DNA of 64,000 bases from Onstottus_B arcticum (lineage in GTDB: Bacteria > Acidobacteriota > Blastocatellia > UBA7656), in the NCBI GenBank assembly GCA_038040485.1, contig JBBPIE010000023.1, forward strand, positions 1-64,000, given 5' to 3'. Below are positions 45,305 to 53,773 of the stretch, piece by piece. Each line of letters begins with the position of its first letter. The first letter of the stretch is position 1. The position numbers and the translations under genes were made by a program. The notes under the pieces are model-generated. The model saw only the letters and a list, made by a program, of their open reading frames with translations. It was not told the DNA's origin and made no database searches.

Positions 45305-46126
45305 ATGATAAGAAGAGTGAGTACCGTTTGCGTCATGCTGACGCTGTCGTTGTTCTTGATTTCTGCCGGCTGCAAGGTGAAGCCTAGGGAGGAGCCGCCG
45401 GATACGACGACCAAGCCAGCGTACAAATCCAAGGGTGACGAGGGAGCAATAACCGGCAAGGTCGCCTTCGACGGAACTCCGCCGGCGCGCAAGAAGATCG
45501 ACATGAGCCAGGACGCAAATTGCGCCTCAACAACGGGCGACAAGAACACCGATGATGTAGTCGTCACTGACGGCAAGCTTGAGAACGTTTATGTTTACTT
45601 GAAGGGCGGCGGGATCGAGAAGTTCAGCTACGCGGTTCCGTCCGATCCGGTTGTGCTCGATCAAGTGGGCTGCCGGTATCATCCTCGCGTGCTGGGGATC
45701 CAGAAGGAGCAGACTCTTAGGATCGTCAACAGCGATCCGACGACTCACAACGTTCATCCCTCGCCGAAACTGAATCAGGAGTTCAATCAGTCTCAGGCGC
45801 CGGGCCAGGCCGCGATCGAGAAAAAATTCAATCGCAAAGAACTCTTGATCCCGGTCAAGTGCAATCAACACCCGTGGATGAAGGCGAACATCGGCGTGTT
45901 GGATCATCCCTACTTCGCGGTAAGCGCGAAGGATGGCGCCTTCACGATCAAGAATGTTCCGCCGGGAACTTACACGGTTGTGTTTTGGCACGAGACGTTG
46001 GGAGAGCAGACCGCGTCGGTCACTGTAGCGGCGAAGGAATCGAAGACCCAGGACATGACCTACAAGGCTGGGGCCGCCGCCGCGCCGGCGTCGATGGAGA
46101 TCGCTCCAACTTTGATCCTCCCGTAG
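45305..46126 (+). CDS. cupredoxin-like lipoprotein
   Basis: A 273-residue lipoprotein (lipobox ISAGC near residue 22) with two beta domains. The first resembles plastocyanin-like proteins: VNSDPTTHNVHPSPK has a His ligand candidate, and PVKCNQHPWMKANIGV matches the C-x-x-H-x-x-M copper loop. The second (about 200-250) is a carboxypeptidase-regulatory-like domain, AFTIKNVPPGTYTVVFWHE. It may be an electron carrier or copper donor for the oxidase whose genes follow. GGAG is 8 nt before the ATG at 45305. An in-frame start at 45269 would break the signal peptide. Confidence 0.85.
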   Translation: MIRRVSTVCVMLTLSLFLISAGCKVKPREEPPDTTTKPAYKSKGDEGAITGKVAFDGTPPARKKIDMSQDANCASTTGDKNTDDVVVTDGKLENVYVYLKGGGIEKFSYAVPSDPVVLDQVGCRYHPRVLGIQKEQTLRIVNSDPTTHNVHPSPKLNQEFNQSQAPGQAAIEKKFNRKELLIPVKCNQHPWMKANIGVLDHPYFAVSAKDGAFTIKNVPPGTYTVVFWHETLGEQTASVTVAAKESKTQDMTYKAGAAAAPASMEIAPTLILP

Positions 46127-46142
46127 CGATAGAGGAAATAGT

Positions 46143-47111
46143 TTGAAAGACCAAGAGGGTATCCAGCTAACCGTGAAGGCCAACGCCGGCCTTCACCGGT
46201 TCGCAATCATCCTGGCTTGCCTGACCGTCGTGTTGTTGGCAGCGGGTGCGCTCGTTACCAGCAATGAAGCGGGAGACTCGGTGCCGGATTGGCCGCTCTC
46301 GTTCGGACGATGGCTGGTCAGCGGGGACCACTTCGTCGCAAACGTTCGCTACGAGTACTCGCATCGCTTCATCGCCGGCATTGTCGGAGCAGCCACTTTT
46401 TTGCTCGCTGTTTCGGTGTGGTTAGCCGATCGGCGGCGCTGGATGCGCAGGCTGGTTTTGGTCGTCTTCGCGGGCGTCGTCGCTCAAGCCGTCATCGGCG
46501 GAGTGAGAGTGTACTTTCCCGAGTACAAGGCGCTGATTGCCGTGCCTCATGCGCTGGTGGCTCAAAGCTTTTTCGGTGCGGTCGTTGCGCTTGCGGTTTT
46601 CACTTCGCGAAGCTGGCTCGCTGCGAGAGAAGTGCGACTCGATCAGGGGAAGCCGCCGCTCCGAACGTTGACGGCGGTAACCGTGGCAGCGGTGCTGATT
46701 CAGTTGGTGCTCGGCGCGGGGTTCAGGCATCAGGCGTTTGGAATCGTCCCGCACGTGATCGGCGCCGTAGCGGTTGCGGGCCTCATCGTGTGGACTTCGA
46801 TCGTGGTGCTTCGGCGTCACAAGAACGACGATTATTTGACCAGGCCTGCATGGTTCGCCGCGGTATTGCTCGTTGCGCAGCTCAGTTTGGGAATCGGGGC
46901 TTACTTCGCGCGAGTGGCTTCGGCCGGCGATCCTCAGCCGTTGGAGCCTATGATCTCGCTGACTGTAGCTCATCTCGTAGTCGGAGCGCTGACGCTGGCG
47001 ACAATGATAGTGCTAACTCTCAGGTGCCACCGCGCACTTGCTGAGCCGGCGGCGGAGGCTCTGTTGCAAGCTGACGTAGTGCAAGCTGCCAGCTTGCGTC
47101 CCGTTGCGTGA
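46143..47111 (+). CDS. ctaA: haem A synthase, CtaA/COX15 family
   Basis: A 322-residue membrane enzyme that oxidises the methyl group of haem O to make haem A for the oxidase. The eight-helix layout and the conserved blocks are present: a first pair with SNEAGDSVPDWPLSFG and EYSHRFIAG, and later GAGFRHQAFGIVPHVIGA and LTVAHLVVGALT, with histidines for the two haem sites. The start is TTG at 46143 with GAGG 7 nt before it. The last 14 residues are encoded by a short palindromic sequence (GCAAGCTGCCAGCTTGC), possibly a repeat that extended the frame. It overlaps no neighbour in its core; ctaB follows. Confidence 0.93.
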   Translation: MKDQEGIQLTVKANAGLHRFAIILACLTVVLLAAGALVTSNEAGDSVPDWPLSFGRWLVSGDHFVANVRYEYSHRFIAGIVGAATFLLAVSVWLADRRRWMRRLVLVVFAGVVAQAVIGGVRVYFPEYKALIAVPHALVAQSFFGAVVALAVFTSRSWLAAREVRLDQGKPPLRTLTAVTVAAVLIQLVLGAGFRHQAFGIVPHVIGAVAVAGLIVWTSIVVLRRHKNDDYLTRPAWFAAVLLVAQLSLGIGAYFARVASAGDPQPLEPMISLTVAHLVVGALTLATMIVLTLRCHRALAEPAAEALLQADVVQAASLRPVA

Positions 47112-47170
47112 CCAAATGTCGGCAGCCGGACGCCTTCGTCGCAGGCTGGAAGGGTCGCCGTTTAGGATTT

Positions 47171-48082
47171 ATGGAATCAATCGCAGCGCCAATTGTGGTA
47201 ACCGATGTTGAAGCGACGAATCAGCTCGGCGCTTCCGCCAGGTCCTCTGCCTATCTCGAGCTGACAAAACCTCGAATCACTTTTCTTGTTGTGCTGACGG
47301 CCGCGGCGGGTTTCTGTATGGCGTCGGACCGGATCGACCTCCTTCGCTTGTTGAATATGGCGTTGGGAGTTGCGCTGCTATCGTCGGGGATTTCGACTCT
47401 CAATCAATACATCGAGCGCGACCTCGACCGGCTGATGCGACGGACGCAGGACCGGCCGCTGCCTTCCGGGCGACTGACCCCAGGCGAAGCGCTGCTGTTC
47501 GGAACAGCGCTTTCCGCGATTGCCATCGCTTACCTGGCCATAACAGTGAACCTGTTGTCGGCGGTGTTGGGCGTCGCGACGCTTGTGGGTTATCTCTTCA
47601 TCTACACGCCGCTGAAGACGAGGACGACGCTATCGACGGTGCTGGGAGCGTTTCCCGGAGCTATGCCGCCGTTCATCGGGTGGGTCGCAGCTCGAGGACA
47701 GATAACGGTCGAAGCCTGGGTCTTATTCGCGATTCTGTTCTTGTGGCAGTTCCCGCACTTTCTGGCGATCGCATGGATGTATCGTGATGATTACGCGCGG
47801 GCCGGGATCAAGATGCTGCCGGTGGTCGAGCCCGAAGGCCGCGTGACCGGGCAACAAATCGTGACATACACGTTGTTGCTGATCCCTGTCAGCTTGTTGC
47901 CCGTGCTTGTGAACCTCGCCGGATCGGTCTATCTGGTTGGCGCGTCGGTAATCGGAGTTGTGTTTCTGTACTACAGCGCGCGTGCAGCGCTGGTTCGAAC
48001 TACGTGGCAAGCTCGAAAGCTGCTGCTGGCGTCGGTGTTGTATCTGCCGATCCTGTTCGCGTTGATGGTGATGAGTAAGTAG
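47171..48082 (+). CDS. ctaB: protohaem IX farnesyltransferase
   Basis: A 303-residue membrane prenyltransferase that makes haem O from protohaem and farnesyl diphosphate. The UbiA-family signature is in the loop after helix 2: N78QYIERD84LDRLMRRTQDRPLPSG, followed by the second block YTPLKTRTTLSTVLGAFPGA. Nine helices are expected and visible. The start at 47171 has AGGA 7 nt upstream. The frame extends upstream to 47108 through repeat-like sequence and was not used. Product feeds directly into CtaA, the gene before. Confidence 0.94.
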   Translation: MESIAAPIVVTDVEATNQLGASARSSAYLELTKPRITFLVVLTAAAGFCMASDRIDLLRLLNMALGVALLSSGISTLNQYIERDLDRLMRRTQDRPLPSGRLTPGEALLFGTALSAIAIAYLAITVNLLSAVLGVATLVGYLFIYTPLKTRTTLSTVLGAFPGAMPPFIGWVAARGQITVEAWVLFAILFLWQFPHFLAIAWMYRDDYARAGIKMLPVVEPEGRVTGQQIVTYTLLLIPVSLLPVLVNLAGSVYLVGASVIGVVFLYYSARAALVRTTWQARKLLLASVLYLPILFALMVMSK

Positions 48083-48177
48083 ATTTTGGATTTTAGATTT
48101 TGGATTTTGGATTGAGAAGCCTCGAGATGGACGCTCAGATCCTCAATCTAAAATCCAAAATCCAAAATCCAAAATTG
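48082..48177. repeat. inverted heptad array 3, respiratory operon
   Basis: Left arm 48082-48114 and right arm 48142-48177 consist of the same GATTTTG/GATTTTA units as array 1, in opposite orientation. It starts at the ctaB stop codon and ends 8 bp before the coxB ATG, overlapping its GAGGG ribosome site. Confidence 0.92.
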
Positions 48178-48185
48178 AGGGATAT

Positions 48186-49019
48186 ATGGGCAAGATCGTA
48201 GCTCTGTTGCTCGTGATTCTGGCGGTTGCCAGCGTCTGGATGTTTATCGGCCAGGACACGTGGTGGTTTCCCCGGAACATCGCGGAACACGGCGCTGCGA
48301 TTGACGCTCAGTTCATGCGAACGCTGTGGGTCGTGGGCATCGCGTTCACGCTGGCGCAACTGGCGCTTGGGTACGCCGTGGCCAGGTACGGCCGCCGCGG
48401 CAACGATCGCGCGGTCTACACCCACGGCAGCAACAAGCTCGAAGTGACCTGGACGCTGGTCACCGCGGTGATCTTTGTCGTCCTTGCGGTGCTGGGACAG
48501 AAAGTCTGGGTTGATCTTCATCTTCACTCGGCGCCGGAAGGCTCAGTCAAAGTGGAAGTCGTTGCCCAGCAGTTTCAATTTAACTTTCACTATGCCGGGA
48601 AGGACGGCGTGTTCGGCAAGACCGATCCAAAATACATGGACGACTCAGCGCTGAACTATGTGGGCCTCGATCCGGTGGACCCGAGCGGCAAGGACGATGT
48701 TCAGCTTACGACGCTTGTGATTCCGGAGAAGCGTCCAGTCGAGTTGACGCTGAAGTCGAAGGACGTGATTCACAGCTTCTGGGTACCGGTGCTTCGTTTC
48801 AAGCAGGACACGGTTCCGGGGCTCGCGATCAAGATGCACTTCACCGCGCTCGAGAAGGGCAAGTTTGAGATTCCATGCGCCGAGTTGTGCGGGCAGCTTC
48901 ACTCGACTATGAAAGGCAACTTGATCGTCGTGTCGGGCGAAGACTATGACGCGATGGCGGCGATGACCGAAGAGAAATTCAAAGAGCGAATGGGCGAGTT
49001 GCTGCAGCAGTACCAGTAG
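48186..49019 (+). CDS. coxB: cytochrome c oxidase subunit II (CuA)
   Basis: A 277-residue membrane subunit that accepts electrons from cytochrome c. Two membrane helices lie at about 45-66 and 88-106, with a first hydrophobic stretch at the N-terminus. The CuA site is complete: H196, C231, E233, C235, H239 and M242 in CAELCGQLHSTM. The aromatic patch is present as AQQFQFNFHYAG. There is no C-terminal cytochrome c domain, so an external donor is needed, probably the eight-haem protein. The ribosome site GAGGGATAT lies at the edge of the heptad hairpin. 21 bp separate it from coxA. Confidence 0.95.
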   Translation: MGKIVALLLVILAVASVWMFIGQDTWWFPRNIAEHGAAIDAQFMRTLWVVGIAFTLAQLALGYAVARYGRRGNDRAVYTHGSNKLEVTWTLVTAVIFVVLAVLGQKVWVDLHLHSAPEGSVKVEVVAQQFQFNFHYAGKDGVFGKTDPKYMDDSALNYVGLDPVDPSGKDDVQLTTLVIPEKRPVELTLKSKDVIHSFWVPVLRFKQDTVPGLAIKMHFTALEKGKFEIPCAELCGQLHSTMKGNLIVVSGEDYDAMAAMTEEKFKERMGELLQQYQ

Positions 49020-49040
49020 ACCCACAGGAGGGAAACGAAG

Positions 49041-50861
49041 ATGGCAGATGTTGTTCATCCGATTCACGGCGAGGTTCATCGCCATCCGGCGCCTACCGGC
49101 TGGATCCGAAAGTACATCTTCAGCGTCGATCATAAGGTCATCGGTATTCAATACTGGCTGCTGGCGCTGGTGTCGGTGTTCATCGGTATGGCGCTCTCGC
49201 TTCTGATGCGGTTGCAGCTCGCGTGGCCGGGTCAGGAGTGGGGCTTCCTCAAGACTATTTTCCCGAACGCTGCCGAGAACGGAACAATTTCTCCCGAGCT
49301 TTATCTCTCGCTGGTTACGATGCACGGGACGATCATGGTCTTTTTCGTTCTTACCACTGCGCCGCAAGGCGGGTTTGGAAACTACTTCCTTCCCATTCAG
49401 ATCGGCGCCGCCGATATGGCTTTCCCGGTGCTGAACATGCTCTCGTTTTGGATCACGTTCGTCTCGCTGGCGGTGATGCTTGCGGCGTTTGGCGCGAACT
49501 TTATCGATCCGGACGCGGCGATTGGTGTGCTTGGACCAATCGGAGGGTGGACCGGCTACGCGCCGCTAAGTGCGCTTGGCGAGAGAGCTGGTCCGGGGCA
49601 GGGAACGGCGGTGATTTTGTGGATCACCAGCATTGCGCTGTTCTGTATCGCGTCGCTGCTCGGCGCCCTGAACTTCATCACGACGATGCTGAACATGCGC
49701 GCGAAGGGGCTGTCGCTGATGAGGCTGCCGCTGACCTGCTGGGCATGGTTCACGACGGCGGTGCTAGCGCTGCTCTCGTTTCCGGTGTTGTTGGCCGGAG
49801 GCATTCTGCTGTTACTCGATCACCTTGCTGGGACCAGCTTCTTCATACCGGGAGGCGAGTACGTCAACGGAAAACTGGTAACCGATCACAACGGCGGCTC
49901 GCCGATCCTGTGGCAGCACCTGTTCTGGTTCTTCGGACATCCCGAGGTGTACATCGCTATTTTGCCGGGAATGGGGTTGACCTCGCACGTGCTGGCGACG
50001 TTCGCGCGCAAGCCGGTGTTCGGCTATCGAGCGATGGTGTACGCGCTATTTGCGATCGGGCTGCTGGGCTTTTTCGTCTGGGGACATCACATGTTCATCA
50101 GCGGGATGAACCCGGCGACGGCTATCGCGTTTTCGGTCGTCACGCTGACGATAGGCGTCCCGTCCGCGATCAAGACTTTTAACTGGCTTGGTACGTTGTG
50201 GCACGGACAGATTCGCTTCACGACTCCGATGCTGTTCGCGATCGGCTTCGTGTCGCTGTTCGTATCGGGCGGAATTACTGGTTTGTTCCTCGGCCAGACT
50301 TCGGTCGATATCCAGCTTCACGACACATACTTCGTAGTCGGCCACTTCCACTTGATCATGGGAGTCGCGGCGATCTTTGGGATGTTCGCGGGCACCTACT
50401 TTTGGTTCCCGAAGATGTTCGGGCGGATGATGAATGAAGGGCTTGGCAAGCTTCACTTCTTGCTGACCTTCATTGGTGTCAACGCGATCTTCATCCCGAT
50501 GCACATCATGGGAATTGCCGGGGCGACGCGGCGTTACTCGACGCACGGAGGCCTGCTCTATTTTAAGGATGCGATGCCGCTGCACACCTTCGTTTCAATA
50601 GCGGCGTTCATCACGATAGGCGCGCAGCTTCTGTTCGTGATCAACCTTTTGTGGAGCTGGTTCAAAGGGCCGAAGGCGCCGGACAATCCGTGGGAGGCTA
50701 CGACGCTGGAGTGGACGGTTCCGTCTCCGCCACCGCACGACAATTTTGCCGGTATTGAGCCGACAGTTTACCGCGGGCCATATGAGTTCAGCGTGCCGGG
50801 GGCGGCTAACGACTATCAGATGCAGAATGATCCTGAAGGCCCGAAGGGTGAAGGACACTAG
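49041..50861 (+). CDS. coxA: cytochrome c oxidase subunit I
   Basis: The 606-residue catalytic subunit that reduces oxygen at haem a3-CuB and pumps protons. Twelve helices are expected. The CuB/active-site block is WFFGHPEVYIAILPG, with the D-channel Glu and the His-Tyr pair of A1-type oxidases; GHHMFISGMNP and HDTYFVVGHFHLIMG supply the remaining His ligands. AGGAGG is 8 nt before the ATG. The C-terminal 60 residues are proline-rich and soluble. It belongs to the haem-copper A1 family by the GHPEVY motif. Confidence 0.97.
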   Translation: MADVVHPIHGEVHRHPAPTGWIRKYIFSVDHKVIGIQYWLLALVSVFIGMALSLLMRLQLAWPGQEWGFLKTIFPNAAENGTISPELYLSLVTMHGTIMVFFVLTTAPQGGFGNYFLPIQIGAADMAFPVLNMLSFWITFVSLAVMLAAFGANFIDPDAAIGVLGPIGGWTGYAPLSALGERAGPGQGTAVILWITSIALFCIASLLGALNFITTMLNMRAKGLSLMRLPLTCWAWFTTAVLALLSFPVLLAGGILLLLDHLAGTSFFIPGGEYVNGKLVTDHNGGSPILWQHLFWFFGHPEVYIAILPGMGLTSHVLATFARKPVFGYRAMVYALFAIGLLGFFVWGHHMFISGMNPATAIAFSVVTLTIGVPSAIKTFNWLGTLWHGQIRFTTPMLFAIGFVSLFVSGGITGLFLGQTSVDIQLHDTYFVVGHFHLIMGVAAIFGMFAGTYFWFPKMFGRMMNEGLGKLHFLLTFIGVNAIFIPMHIMGIAGATRRYSTHGGLLYFKDAMPLHTFVSIAAFITIGAQLLFVINLLWSWFKGPKAPDNPWEATTLEWTVPSPPPHDNFAGIEPTVYRGPYEFSVPGAANDYQMQNDPEGPKGEGH

Positions 50862-50862
50862 G

Positions 50863-50980
50863 AATTTTGGATTTTAGATTTTGGATTTTGGATTGCCGGC
50901 TCGAATCAGGCCACAATCCTTTTGGAGAGCAACTCGCCCTCAACCAAGAATCCAAAATCCAAAATCTAAAATCCAAAATC
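50863..50980. repeat. inverted heptad array 4, respiratory operon
   Basis: Left arm 50863-50894 and right arm 50948-50980 are again GATTTTG/GATTTTA 7-bp units. It fills the space between coxA and the first subunit III gene and ends 5 bp before the proposed ATG. Confidence 0.92.
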
Positions 50981-50985
50981 GAAAG

Positions 50986-51684
50986 ATGGGAACAACCGTA
51001 ACTACAGATGTGAAGGTGACGCGAGGGGGGCTTGGCGCAGAAGCGGGAGGGCCGGGCGGGCCGCTTGATCCGGGCTCGGGCGGCGGCGGAGGTGATTGGC
51101 CGCCGGGCTTCACGCGCGAAGACGCCGTCGAACCGAACAAGTATCGCATCGGGATTTGGGTCGCGCTTGCCAGTATCTTGATGCTGTTCATGGCGCTGAC
51201 CAGCGCGGTAGTTGTGCGCCAAAGCCCCGCGCTCAACGGAGGCCAGCACGACTGGGTGCCGCTCAACGTTCCGCCCGTGCTATGGATCAACACAGTCCTG
51301 CTGGTGATCAGCAGCGTGACTATGGACCTCGCGCGTCGGGCGCTTGCGCGAAACGACTACAGCGGTCTCAAGCGATGGATCATTCTTACGACGGTGCTCG
51401 GAATAGCTTTTCTCGCGGGCCAGGTCGTTGCATGGCGCGAACTCGCGGCACAAGGGATCTACGTCAACAGCCATCCGCACAGCTCGTTTTTCTATCTGCT
51501 GACGAGCCTTCACGCATTGCACCTGCTGGGCGGAGTTATGGCGTTGTGCTACGTGACGGCGAATGCGCTGCGAATGCGAATCGGGATGAAGCAACGTGCG
51601 GCGGTCGGCGTTACCGCGACGTACTGGCACTTCATGGATGGGCTTTGGATTTACCTTTTTGTGCTGCTGTTTTTCTGGAAATGA
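50986..51684 (+). CDS. cytochrome c oxidase subunit III-like protein (first copy)
   Basis: A 232-residue membrane protein of the CoxC/subunit III family. A glycine-rich, disordered start of about 50 residues (GGPGGPLDPGSGGGGG) is followed by five helices. Typical marks are NSHPHSSFFYLLTSLHALHLLGG and, at the end, TATYWHFMDGLWIYLFVLLFFW. The start at 50986 excludes an in-frame extension that translates the heptad repeat. It is one of two neighbouring subunit III paralogues, as in some caa3-type gene sets. Confidence 0.88.
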   Translation: MGTTVTTDVKVTRGGLGAEAGGPGGPLDPGSGGGGGDWPPGFTREDAVEPNKYRIGIWVALASILMLFMALTSAVVVRQSPALNGGQHDWVPLNVPPVLWINTVLLVISSVTMDLARRALARNDYSGLKRWIILTTVLGIAFLAGQVVAWRELAAQGIYVNSHPHSSFFYLLTSLHALHLLGGVMALCYVTANALRMRIGMKQRAAVGVTATYWHFMDGLWIYLFVLLFFWK

Positions 51685-51704
51685 CTGACACCGGAGGTGT
51701 GTGA

Positions 51705-52358
51705 ATGGCTGAAGCGAAAGCTGTAAGTCTGACGGAAGAGTGGGGAGGCGGGACGTTCCCGTATCGAGTGAGTCACCGCAAGCTCGGCATGTGGCTGTTC
51801 ATAATGTCGGACTCGTTGACGTTCGGGGCCCTGCTGGTGACTTACGCTTACTCGCGATTGTCCAGTCCTGTTTGGCCCACGCCGTTTAAGTTTCATCCAA
51901 GCGTGACGTTTTCCACAGTCATGACGCTCGTGTTGCTGTCGAGCAGCCTTACGATGGTCTTCGCGGTTGCAGCCGCCAAGAAGCGGGACAAGAAGAAAGC
52001 GCGATTGTGGATTCTGGCAACGATCTTCTTCGGCGCCGCGTTTATCTTGCTGCACTCGTACGAATGGCATCACCTCATCGTTGATGAGGGGCTGACGCCC
52101 TTTAAGCTCCCCGACGAATGGGCGCACCAATGGCCGGGCGCCTCACCACTTTTCGGCTCGGCTTTCTTCGGTATCACCGGGCTTCATATGTTTCACGTCT
52201 TCACCGGCCTGATTTATCTCGGAGTCATCGCCGCGCGCATTCGCAAGTTCACCGCGGACGACGTCGAGGTAAGCGGCTTGTACTGGCACTTCGTCGATCT
52301 CGTCTGGATGTTTGTGTTTCCCCTGATCTACTTGATGTCAGTTGATTTCACACCATGA
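51705..52358 (+). CDS. coxC: cytochrome c oxidase subunit III (second copy)
   Basis: A 217-residue subunit III with about five to six helices. Conserved stretches are KLGMWLFIMSDSLTFGALLVTYAY, with the acidic residue of helix III in SYEWHHLIVDEG, ITGLHMFHVFTGLIYLG and SGLYWHFVDLVWMFVFPLIYL. The ribosome site GGAGGT is 6 nt before the ATG. It supports proton uptake stability and subunit I assembly in other bacteria. It and the copy just upstream may form a heterodimeric subunit III or act in alternative enzymes. Confidence 0.93.
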   Translation: MAEAKAVSLTEEWGGGTFPYRVSHRKLGMWLFIMSDSLTFGALLVTYAYSRLSSPVWPTPFKFHPSVTFSTVMTLVLLSSSLTMVFAVAAAKKRDKKKARLWILATIFFGAAFILLHSYEWHHLIVDEGLTPFKLPDEWAHQWPGASPLFGSAFFGITGLHMFHVFTGLIYLGVIAARIRKFTADDVEVSGLYWHFVDLVWMFVFPLIYLMSVDFTP

Positions 52359-52393
52359 GCGTGGAGCTAAATCCGATCGAGCGAGGATAAGCG

Positions 52394-53008
52394 ATGGAGC
52401 AGTCAAAGCATAGAGATAAAGAAATCAAGCGAATGAATATGGGCCTGCTCGCGCTGGCAGGGCTCTCATTTCTGGTTGCAGTGTGGACCGCTGTCAGCAA
52501 CCAGTTGAAGGGAGGTACCGACGACCTTTTTCTGATTTTCGTCTGCCTGCTGCTCGCGCTGTTGTTCGCCATCAATCCGCTGATTTGGGCAAAGCAGAAC
52601 GGCCTGTTCACGGCTGGCGCAGATGAGGAGGAACCAGCGCCGGCTCATGAAATCGAAGAGCATCACGGCGGCGGCAATCGAGAGAACATCATTATTTGGG
52701 GCGGGTTGCTTGCGCTGACAGCGATCGAAGTCGTTCTGGCCTACATTCACTTGCATGCGGCGCTGATGCTGACGATCCTGATGCTGTTGTCGATTGTGAA
52801 GGCGGCCATGATCGTCGCTTACTTTATGCACCTCAAGTTCGAGCGGTTGAGTCTGGTCATGACCATCGTGCCAACGCTGATAGTCCTGTTTTTGCTGTTT
52901 GGCATTTTCTTCCCGGACAGCCGTCGCGCGCACGACCTGCGCCCGGCGATGGAGGTTCAGCAGCAATCGGAGGAACACGAATCGTCAGCCGGCGAAGAGG
53001 AAAAATGA
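52394..53008 (+). CDS. cytochrome c oxidase subunit IV family protein
   Basis: A 204-residue membrane protein. Two helices at the N-terminus (about 17-34 and 45-63) are followed by a histidine- and glutamate-rich linker, then a C-terminal COX4-prokaryote domain (about 95-180) with AYIHLHAALMLTILMLLSIVKA and AYFMHLKFERLSLV. The first helix pair is an addition to the usual 100-residue subunit. GAGGA precedes the ATG. Its stop overlaps the start of the next gene by 4 bp (ATGA), so translation is probably coupled. Confidence 0.9.
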   Translation: MEQSKHRDKEIKRMNMGLLALAGLSFLVAVWTAVSNQLKGGTDDLFLIFVCLLLALLFAINPLIWAKQNGLFTAGADEEEPAPAHEIEEHHGGGNRENIIIWGGLLALTAIEVVLAYIHLHAALMLTILMLLSIVKAAMIVAYFMHLKFERLSLVMTIVPTLIVLFLLFGIFFPDSRRAHDLRPAMEVQQQSEEHESSAGEEEK

Positions 53009-53304
53009 AGTCGCTTCGAGTCTTATTGTTGGGTTCTGCCGCGATCTTGCTGGTAGCTTCGGCCTGCGAGCCTTCGTTGGCGCAGTGTGCGATGTGCGGC
53101 GCGTCGGTCCAAAACTCGACAGACGCCGAGGCTGCTTCAAAGACGTTGGATCTGGCGGCGATGATCCTCCTCGTGCCGCCGGTCGCGATGTTCGCCGGAC
53201 TGTTTGGCGTGTTCTATCGCTTTCGCAACGTTCAAGGTGGCAGAGCAGTGAAGGCATCCACCGAAGAGCCCGCCTTCAGCGAAGAGCAGCCTCCGGAGTT
53301 TTGA
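53005..53304 (+). CDS. small CxxC membrane protein of oxidase cluster
   Basis: A 99-residue protein that starts inside the stop of the subunit IV gene (ATGA overlap). A signal-like helix (residues 5-25) leads to a short periplasmic loop with CAMCGAS and then a second helix (about 50-68, LAAMILLVPPVAMFAGLFGV). An acidic tail follows. The CxxC could bind copper or haem thiols during oxidase assembly, but this is inference. The position between structural and assembly genes supports an oxidase role. Confidence 0.75.
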   Translation: MKSLRVLLLGSAAILLVASACEPSLAQCAMCGASVQNSTDAEAASKTLDLAAMILLVPPVAMFAGLFGVFYRFRNVQGGRAVKASTEEPAFSEEQPPEF

Positions 53305-53332
53305 TTCGACAGCAGTTCGCTCGCATTTTCAT

Positions 53333-53764
53333 ATGCCCATTCATTGGTTCCCTCCCCTCAACGCTTCGCTAAACGCCGCCAGCGGGATATTGATCGTAAT
53401 CGGGTTCCTTCTGATCCGCCGCAAGCAGATCGCGCTTCACCGTGCGTGCATGATCGCAGCCGTCATCAGCTCAAGCCTGTTCCTGATTTCATACCTCACG
53501 TATCACATCGGCTATGGAGCGGGGGTGACCCGGTTTGCCGGAACGGGATGGGCTCGAACTCTCTACATGGTCATCCTGATTTCGCACACGATTCTGGCCG
53601 TAACGGTCGTGCCGTTCGTGATCGTGACTTTGACTCGCGCGCTTCGGGGCCAGTTCGTGCGGCACCGAGCCGTCGCCCGGTACACGTTTCCGATGTGGCT
53701 CTACGTCTCGGTCACTGGTGTGATCGTGTACTTCATGCTTTATCATCTCTACCCGTCGCGATAG
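53333..53764 (+). CDS. DUF420 membrane protein, oxidase assembly (CtaM-like)
   Basis: A 143-residue DUF420 protein with four helices. Conserved residues are in LNASLNAASGILIVIGFLL, HRACMIAAVISSSLFLISYLTYH, ISHTILAVTVVPFVI and PMWLYVSVTGVIVYFMLYH; the several membrane histidines are typical. In Bacillus and Staphylococcus the related CtaM is needed for assembly of the haem A oxidase. Here it sits at the end of the cox block, which agrees. No ribosome site is obvious before the ATG. Confidence 0.9.
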   Translation: MPIHWFPPLNASLNAASGILIVIGFLLIRRKQIALHRACMIAAVISSSLFLISYLTYHIGYGAGVTRFAGTGWARTLYMVILISHTILAVTVVPFVIVTLTRALRGQFVRHRAVARYTFPMWLYVSVTGVIVYFMLYHLYPSR

Positions 53765-53773
53765 TCTTTGAAG

